Part shown: positions 7,298 to 10,862 of the stretch, in pieces | Layout of the letters: each line of letters opens with the position of its first letter | Position numbering within the stretch: the stretch's first letter is position 1 | NCBI GenBank assembly: GCA_045113475.1 | Contig: JBGUIY010000083.1 | Span: 1-10,862, forward strand | Source: UBA4246 sp045113475 | GTDB lineage: Bacteria > Bacillota > Clostridia > Christensenellales > Aristaeellaceae | Length of the DNA: 10,862 nucleotides | Direction of reading: 5' to 3' | The notes under the pieces: model-generated | What the model was told of the DNA's origin: nothing | The model's database searches: none | What the model saw: only the letters and a program-made list of their open reading frames with translations | Position numbers and translations under genes: made by a program

Positions 7298-7381
7298 ACT
7301 CCTTTGCAAACGGCAGGTACAGCAATTGCTCACTATGCCCATTGGTATGGACGGCCCGGTGGGTCTGACCACACTCGGAGT
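7298..7381 (-). ncRNA. Candidate Moco/Tuco riboswitch in the ydhY leader
   Basis: The leader from the predicted start near 7387 to the ydhY ATG is about 140 nt long and contains no convincing gene. In minus-strand RNA, ACUCC (7377-7381) can pair with GGAGU (7298-7302) to close an 84-nt domain. Inside are a GUGG/CCAC hairpin, a GUCCAU-ACCA-AUGGGC hairpin and an AGC-AAUU-GCU hairpin. The 3' edge reads GCCGUUUGCAAAGGAGU, which resembles my memory of the Moco RNA motif. Such riboswitches control molybdenum- and tungsten-cofactor genes and enzymes in Clostridia, so the location ahead of a YdhV-type enzyme fits. The pairing was worked out by eye; no covariance model was run. Confidence 0.5.
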
Positions 7382-7394
7382 TTTCATTGAGGTT

Positions 7395-7424
7395 ATTTTA
7401 TCAGACGTTTTTTTGATTAGTCAA
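7395..7424 (-). promoter_or_regulatory. Promoter of the ydhYVW operon
   Basis: On the minus strand TTGACT (7419-7424) and TAAAAT (7395-7400) are separated by 18 bp, and TGA just before the -10 gives an extended -10. Transcription should start near 7387, at the edge of the structured leader. The -35 lies in an imperfect palindrome, TTGACTAATCAA (7413-7424), which could bind a dimeric regulator. Its half-site spacing does not fit the standard FNR or CRP box. Confidence 0.75.
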
Positions 7425-7469
7425 TTCTAACATAATACATTTTTGAAAAGATTTTTATACCCGATGTGA

Positions 7470-7499
7470 TTGGCAGAACTGCGGGCGGTATGCTATAAT
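7470..7499 (+). promoter_or_regulatory. Promoter of the fdhD-mobB fusion gene
   Basis: TTGGCA (7470-7475), an 18-bp spacer and a perfect TATAAT (7494-7499) preceded by TGC form an extended -10 promoter. It points away from the ydhY promoter; the two -35 boxes are 45 bp apart in an AT-rich stretch. The expected leader is only about 20 nt, with GGGAGG 7 nt before the start codon. Confidence 0.8.
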
Positions 7500-7527
7500 A
7501 CTCCCGAAAAAACAGGGAGGAAATGCC

Positions 7528-8655
7528 ATGAAAAACGGCGTGATGCACGAGGAATGGCTGCGCTGGTCGCTGAACGGCGCGGAGCAGCGCCCGCTCGTAT
7601 ATTCGGGGAACCATCCGGAAGAGCTGCTGCGCGGCGTACTGTTCACCCGCGGGCTGATCGTTTCTCCGTCGGCCGAGCTCACAGTCCGGCAGGACGGACA
7701 GTGCTGGGAGGTCACCGGTACGGTCAGCGCCGTGCCCGGCGCGATCCGCCCGCTGGGTCCCGCTGCCGGTCCCGCCCCTGAAACCGGCGTGCTGGCGGAT
7801 TCGGTGCTGAACACGGCCTACAGCCGCTTCGGCGTCCATCGGGCGGCCGTGCTGGGAAGCGGCGGCAGCGCCTATGTACGGGAAGATATCGGGCGGCACA
7901 ACGCCTGCGACATGGCGATCGCCGCCGCGTATCTCGCGGGTGAAGACCCAGGTTCATGCGCGCTGGCGCTCAGCGGCAGGGTGACCACGGAGATCCTGTA
8001 CAAGGCGGTACGGGCCGGCATTCCCGCCGTCTATACAACAAAATACCCCAGCGACCTGGCTTCCGAGGAAGCCGGGCGGTTGGGTGTGACAGTCTATTCC
8101 GTTCCCCGGAAGCCAAAAGCCGGCCGCGGCTGTGAAACGCCCGCAAAACCCGTTCCGGCCGTCGCTTTTTCCGCCTGGTCCGGCACCGGCAAGACGACCC
8201 TGCTCGTCCGGGTGATCGGCGAGATGAAGCGCCGCGGCCTGCGCGTCGCGGTGCTGAAGCACGACGCGCACGATTTCGAGATCGACCGGGAGGGCAAGGA
8301 CAGCTGGCGCTTCGCCCAGGCGGGGGCGGATATGGTCGCCATCAGCTCTCCGGCGAAAACGGCGGCGGTGTTACGGCGCTCTTTCACTGCGGAGGAGCTG
8401 ATCAGCCGCGTCCGGGACGCGGATCTCATCCTGGTGGAAGGCTACAACAACGCCGGCCTCCCGCGCATCGGCGTGAGCAGGGCCGCGACAGGCAAGGGAT
8501 TCCGGGAAGACCCGTCCCGCTGCATCGCCCTGGTGACCGACGAGCCCATACCTGACGCCGCGGCGCCTGTTTTCGGCCTCGAGGATATTGAACCCTTGTG
8601 TGATTTCATCCTGAAATATACCGGGCTGTCCGGTCAGACTGAGGCCGGCAGATAA
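7528..8655 (+). CDS. FdhD-like / MobB-like fusion protein for molybdoenzyme maturation
   Basis: Residues about 15-195 resemble FdhD, the factor that passes sulfur from IscS to the molybdenum cofactor of formate dehydrogenase: NHPEELLRGVLFTRGLI (28-44), VREDIGRHNACD (117-128), ALSGRVTTEI (147-156) and KAVRAGIPAVYTTKYPSDLA (159-178). The FdhD loop with the sulfur-carrying CxxC is missing; a Pro/Ala/Gly-rich stretch (about 71-86) stands there. Residues about 208-365 resemble MobB, a P-loop protein of Mo-guanine dinucleotide synthesis: Walker A AWSGTGKT (216-223), VLKHDAHDFEIDREGKDSWR (242-261) and ILVEGYNNAGLPRIGVSR (301-318). The ATG at 7528 has GGGAGG 7 nt upstream. Both halves belong to cofactor handling, and the gene is divergent from the ydhYVW operon. 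The expected role is cytoplasmic cofactor binding or delivery; sulfur transfer by the FdhD half is unlikely without the CxxC. Confidence 0.9.
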   Translation: MKNGVMHEEWLRWSLNGAEQRPLVYSGNHPEELLRGVLFTRGLIVSPSAELTVRQDGQCWEVTGTVSAVPGAIRPLGPAAGPAPETGVLADSVLNTAYSRFGVHRAAVLGSGGSAYVREDIGRHNACDMAIAAAYLAGEDPGSCALALSGRVTTEILYKAVRAGIPAVYTTKYPSDLASEEAGRLGVTVYSVPRKPKAGRGCETPAKPVPAVAFSAWSGTGKTTLLVRVIGEMKRRGLRVAVLKHDAHDFEIDREGKDSWRFAQAGADMVAISSPAKTAAVLRRSFTAEELISRVRDADLILVEGYNNAGLPRIGVSRAATGKGFREDPSRCIALVTDEPIPDAAAPVFGLEDIEPLCDFILKYTGLSGQTEAGR

Positions 8656-8658
8656 AAC

Positions 8659-8699
8659 GCCTGTCCGGGAAACGTGTTCCGAAAGATCCGGATACAGGC
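8659..8699 (-). terminator. Hairpin, possible terminator for the ADP-ribosylglycohydrolase operon
   Basis: GCCTGT-CCGG (8659-8668) pairs with CCGG-AT-ACAGGC (8688-8699) with a two-base bulge. On the minus strand the hairpin is followed by GTTTTAT, a short U-tract, so it may stop leftward transcription. It lies between two convergent genes. Confidence 0.45.
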
Positions 8700-8705
8700 A
8701 GAACA

Positions 8706-8745
8706 GCGCCGCCTCCCTGAAGCCGGAGACGGCGCCTTCATGTTA
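8706..8745 (+). terminator. Hairpin, possible terminator for the fdhD-mobB fusion gene
   Basis: GCGCCG-C-CTCC (8706-8716) pairs with GGAG-A-CGGCGC (8725-8735): ten pairs with one mismatch and an 8-nt loop. It is followed on the plus strand by a moderately U-rich stretch, CTTCATGTTATTT. It lies about 50 nt after the fusion gene's stop. The U-tract is interrupted, so termination strength is uncertain. Confidence 0.5.
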
Positions 8746-8756
8746 TTTGAGATCAA

Positions 8757-9689
8757 TTATTCACACAGCTTTTCGATCCAGTCCCGCCGCTGAATGGCCT
8801 CGAGCCAGTCCGTCGGGATCGACTGATATCCGTAGTACAGGCCCGCCAGCCCGCCGGCGATCGCACCGACCGTGTCGCTGTCGTCCCCCAGGTTCACCGC
8901 TTTCAGCAGCGCATCCTTAAAGGAAGAAGTGTTGGCCAGCGACCAGACCGCAGCCTCCAGCGCGTCCACCACATAGCCGCTGCTCCTGATCTTTTCAGAC
9001 GGCAGCGCAGCAAACCCGGCCAGATCGCGCAGGTGGTCATAATACTCCACGTTTTCCTGATCCGCCAGGCTTTTCCCGTAGTAGTCAAAGCCCCGGTCCA
9101 GTCCCGCCTGGAGCCGTTCACGCAGCGTTCCTTCGCCGTTCAGTATGGCCCTGGTCATAAAGTAGTACATGCCGCAGGCGATATTGGCGCGGATATGCGC
9201 ATGCGTCAGACTGCCCACCTGATGGATGAGCTTGACGGCTTCCCCGTCGCCCAACTGCTGCTCACAGCAGTACAGGCAGATGGGCATGATGCGCATCAGG
9301 CTCCCGTTGCCGTTGTTCCATTCCTCGATGCCGCCGCACTTCAGCGGCTTGTGCCCGAGCTTGTATTTCCGGATGGCCCACATTGTCCCCCGCCCGACGT
9401 CATATGAGTAACCGTAGGGAGTAAACTCCCCTTTATCGAGCCATTTGACAAAGTTATCCATTATGTCGGTCAGGTCGACGCCGCCGAGCCGCCTGATGCT
9501 TTCGAGAAGCGCCAGCGTCAGGCTGCTGTCGTCCGTCCAGGAACCGGCCGGCAGATTGAATGTGCCGTGGCCGCGCATCCCGGTCACCGGGTGCCCGGCG
9601 ACCTCCTGCCGCGTTTCAAACTGAACGGGACAGCCCAGGGCATCTCCGACCACTACGCCCATCACACCATCTTTCCAGATGTTTTTCAT
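8757..9689 (-). CDS. ADP-ribosylglycohydrolase (DraG/ARH) family protein
   Basis: Enzymes of this family use a binuclear Mg or Mn site to remove ADP-ribose from proteins or small molecules. The 310-residue length is normal. Motifs in order: GVMGVVVGDALGCPVQF (8-24), WTDDSS with metal ligands Thr52, Asp53 and Asp54 (51-56), NGNGSLMRIMP (126-136), THAH (162-165) and GDDSDTVGAIAGGLAGLYYG (268-287), whose Asp residues complete the site. All key residues are present, so it should be active; the target is unknown. The ATG at 9687-9689 lies behind AAGGAGGG. It is the second gene of an operon, 24 nt after the vWA gene. A matching ADP-ribosyltransferase is not visible in the window. Confidence 0.93.
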   Translation of the reverse strand: MKNIWKDGVMGVVVGDALGCPVQFETRQEVAGHPVTGMRGHGTFNLPAGSWTDDSSLTLALLESIRRLGGVDLTDIMDNFVKWLDKGEFTPYGYSYDVGRGTMWAIRKYKLGHKPLKCGGIEEWNNGNGSLMRIMPICLYCCEQQLGDGEAVKLIHQVGSLTHAHIRANIACGMYYFMTRAILNGEGTLRERLQAGLDRGFDYYGKSLADQENVEYYDHLRDLAGFAALPSEKIRSSGYVVDALEAAVWSLANTSSFKDALLKAVNLGDDSDTVGAIAGGLAGLYYGYQSIPTDWLEAIQRRDWIEKLCE

Positions 9690-9713
9690 TGGCTGATCCC
9701 TCCTTATCGGAAT

Positions 9714-10367
9714 TCACCTGCTGCTTTTGCGTGTTTCAAAATCCTCTTCGATCCTTTTCTTCCACGACGCGCCGATCGGCTCGCAGGCGCGCATACAGCA
9801 CACAGCGTCGCTGACTACCTCGTAGTTCAGGCGCTGTCCGGCGGAGTCGTTGTGGAAATTGACCGCCCGATCCCTGCCGATGCCAAAGTGCGCAGCCGTT
9901 TCCACCGCGTCGATGTTCGCGCCCAGGAAAAGGAATTCCCATCCGTACTTTTCCTTCTGGCGCTCGACCATCCGCTTGACCTGGTCGCTGCTGTAGCGGT
10001 GCGAGGCGTTTTCCATCCCGTCCGTGGTAATGACGAACACGGTATGCTCCGGCACATCCTCCTCGCGGGCGTATTTGTGGACGTTGCCGATATGGCGGAT
10101 CGCCCCGCCGATCGCGTCGATCAGGGCGGTGCAGCCGTCCACATAATACTCCCGGTCCGTCATCGGCTCGATCCGGCGGATGTCCACCCTGTCGTGAATC
10201 ACTTTGCTGTCGTCCGAGAACAGTACGGTCGATACCAGCGCTTCACCGTCCTGCTTCTTCTGGCGTTCGATCATGCTGTTGAAGCCGCCGATGGTATCCG
10301 CCTCCAGCCCCGCCATGGAGCCGCTTTTATCCAGGATAAACACCATTTCTGTCAGATTCTTTTTCAT
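9714..10367 (-). CDS. von Willebrand factor A domain protein
   Basis: This 217-residue protein is almost entirely a vWA domain with a complete metal-ion-dependent adhesion site: DKSGSM (Asp13, Ser15, Ser17), Thr80 in DGCTALIDAI and Asp116 in TTDGMEN. There is no signal peptide or transmembrane segment, so it is probably cytoplasmic, like TerY-type vWA proteins that act as metal-dependent scaffolds in stress systems. The C-terminal part has a run of three nearby cysteines (Cys190, Cys191, Cys195). The ATG at 10365-10367 is preceded by GGGAGGGG. It is the first gene of the operon with the ADP-ribosylglycohydrolase and divergent from the gene at 10651. The domain call is firm; the partner and process are unknown. 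Confidence 0.9.
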   Translation of the reverse strand: MKKNLTEMVFILDKSGSMAGLEADTIGGFNSMIERQKKQDGEALVSTVLFSDDSKVIHDRVDIRRIEPMTDREYYVDGCTALIDAIGGAIRHIGNVHKYAREEDVPEHTVFVITTDGMENASHRYSSDQVKRMVERQKEKYGWEFLFLGANIDAVETAAHFGIGRDRAVNFHNDSAGQRLNYEVVSDAVCCMRACEPIGASWKKRIEEDFETRKSSR

Positions 10368-10440
10368 CGGAACCCCTCCCTTTCTCTGTTCACAGGATCA
10401 ACCCTGCGTGCGTATCATAACTAAAAAGGGAGCACATCCG

Positions 10441-10457
10441 GTCGCCCGCCAGGCGAC
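10441..10457 (-). other. Hairpin in the vWA gene leader
   Basis: GTCGCC and GGCGAC form a perfect 6-bp stem around a 5-nt loop. It lies in the predicted 5' untranslated region of the vWA operon, about 75 nt ahead of the start codon. On the minus strand a TTTTT run follows only after 14 nt, so it is not a standard terminator. Function unknown. Confidence 0.35.
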
Positions 10458-10489
10458 AAATCAGAATCACTGCGGAAAGTGAATACACG

Positions 10490-10518
10490 TTGATTATAAA
10501 CCGGCGGCGCCTGATAAT
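10490..10518 (+). promoter_or_regulatory. Possible promoter of the rightward gene, overlapping the vWA promoter
   Basis: TTGATT (10490-10495) and GATAAT (10513-10518) are spaced by 17 bp on the plus strand. The inverted repeat TGATTAT-N16-ATAATCA (10491-10520) places this promoter face to face on the same DNA as the leftward one. It would give a leader of about 125 nt for the gene at 10651. A second option is the extended -10 TGCTATGAT at 10616-10624, but that lacks a good -35 and would leave a very short leader. Confidence 0.45.
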
Positions 10519-10521
10519 CAA
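10493..10521 (-). promoter_or_regulatory. Promoter of the vWA / ADP-ribosylglycohydrolase operon
   Basis: On the minus strand TTGATT (10516-10521), a 17-bp spacer and a perfect TATAAT (10493-10498) form a near-consensus sigma-A promoter. The expected leader to the vWA start codon is about 120 nt. Both boxes lie within the arms of a 7-bp inverted repeat, so a repressor bound there would block both directions. Confidence 0.7.
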
Positions 10522-10548
10522 GCGAACAATACCATTGCATTCAATTAA

Positions 10549-10565
10549 TTCAAGCCAGGCTTGAA
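10549..10565. repeat. Perfect 17-bp palindrome in the divergent region
   Basis: TTCAAGCC-A-GGCTTGAA has 8-bp arms around one central base. No U-tract follows on either strand, so it does not look like a terminator. It could be an operator for a dimeric regulator, or in RNA a 6-bp hairpin in the leader of the rightward gene. Around it, 10521-10650 is AT-rich and holds no other gene. Confidence 0.6.
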
Positions 10566-10650
10566 GAAAAAGAATCCGATTCCATTGCAGTTTGCTGGAT
10601 GAACCGGTCATTCTCTGCTATGATCATATCCACAGGGAGGTGAAGGAACG

Positions 10651-10862
10651 ATGAAGAATCTGTGCAAAGCATTCCTGATGGACGATCCCGTCGAGGCGCA
10701 TGAACATATCCACCGGAATTGGGAAGTGGTCCGGCAATACGGCGACCGCGCCTACGGGAACTGGCTGTACACCTGGGATGACGGCTACCGCGTGCTGGGA
10801 CGCTGCAGGGAGTGCCGGGCGTATATCCTTCTGCAGCAGTCGGAATACCACGGAATGGAAGA
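10651..10862 (+). CDS. Unrecognised protein with CxxC motif (3' end outside window)
   Basis: An open frame starts at ATG 10651 behind a GGGAGG site 11 nt upstream (a closer AAGG lies 4 nt upstream) and runs off the window after 70 complete codons. The visible part is acidic and aromatic: it begins MKNLCKAFLMDDPVEAHEHI, then has an NWLYTWDDGYRVLGRC stretch, and a CRECRAYILLQQSEYH segment whose CxxC could be half of a zinc site. There is no signal peptide or membrane helix. I do not recognise the family. It is transcribed divergently from the vWA operon and may share control with it. Good translation signals and sensible residue composition support a real gene. Confidence 0.7.
   Translation, partial: MKNLCKAFLMDDPVEAHEHIHRNWEVVRQYGDRAYGNWLYTWDDGYRVLGRCRECRAYILLQQSEYHGME

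Noticed and set aside
7245..7325. Upstream ATG extending the YdhY-like protein by 27 residues
   Set aside because: The extension lies in the structured leader, has no good ribosome binding site, and would bury the Tat signal behind an unrelated sequence.
10441..10457. GTCGCC/GGCGAC hairpin as an attenuator or terminator
   Set aside because: The nearest T-run on the minus strand is 14 nt beyond the stem, and nothing suggests a competing structure.
10531..10589. CCATTGCA occurring twice about 50 bp apart
   Set aside because: An 8-bp direct repeat in AT-rich DNA is too short to count as a site without other support.
1..10862. CRISPR arrays, insertion sequences, tRNA or rRNA genes
   Set aside because: No spaced direct repeats, transposase motifs, terminal repeats, or conserved tRNA/rRNA sequences were seen on either strand.

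Overview
The window looks like a piece of chromosome from a GC-rich anaerobic Firmicute of the clostridial type, such as a gut or rumen relative of Oscillospiraceae or Christensenellales. The basis is strong AGGAGG-like ribosome binding sites, sigma-A-type promoters in AT-rich gaps, and gene families typical of such genomes. The species cannot be named from the sequence. Most of the window, about 1-8655, is one molybdenum (or tungsten) enzyme locus. The right end, about 8757-10862, is an unrelated accessory block.

Enzyme operon (7424 down to 3851, minus strand). A good promoter is followed by a structured leader of about 140 nt that is a candidate Moco/Tuco riboswitch. Three tightly spaced genes follow in the order of E. 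coli ydhY-ydhV-ydhW: a four-cluster ferredoxin subunit with a twin-arginine signal, an aldehyde ferredoxin oxidoreductase (AOR) family molybdoenzyme of the YdhV type, and a small YdhW-like partner. A clear intrinsic terminator closes this unit.

Export and cofactor operon (3849 down to beyond base 1, minus strand). It has its own promoter and encodes TatB-like, TatA and TatC proteins, followed directly by moaE-like, a MoeA/Mog-domain protein with a C-terminal four-cysteine tail, moaC and moaA (cut by the window edge). Several junctions overlap by 4 nt. The locus therefore pairs a Tat-targeted molybdoenzyme with its own Tat translocon and part of the molybdopterin pathway. moaD, mobA, mogA and molybdate transport genes are not present in the window.

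Divergent gene (7470-8655, plus strand). Transcribed away from ydhY is a fusion of an FdhD-like domain to a MobB-like P-loop domain. The FdhD half lacks the CxxC loop that carries sulfur in FdhD. This is the most unusual protein in the window.

Right-hand block. After two nested hairpins that probably stop transcription from both sides come, on the minus strand, a von Willebrand A (vWA) protein and an ADP-ribosylglycohydrolase in one operon. A divergent plus-strand gene of unknown function, with a CxxC motif, runs off the window. The roughly 280 bp divergent region holds an inverted repeat that forms a head-to-head pair of near-consensus promoters, and a perfect 17-bp palindrome.
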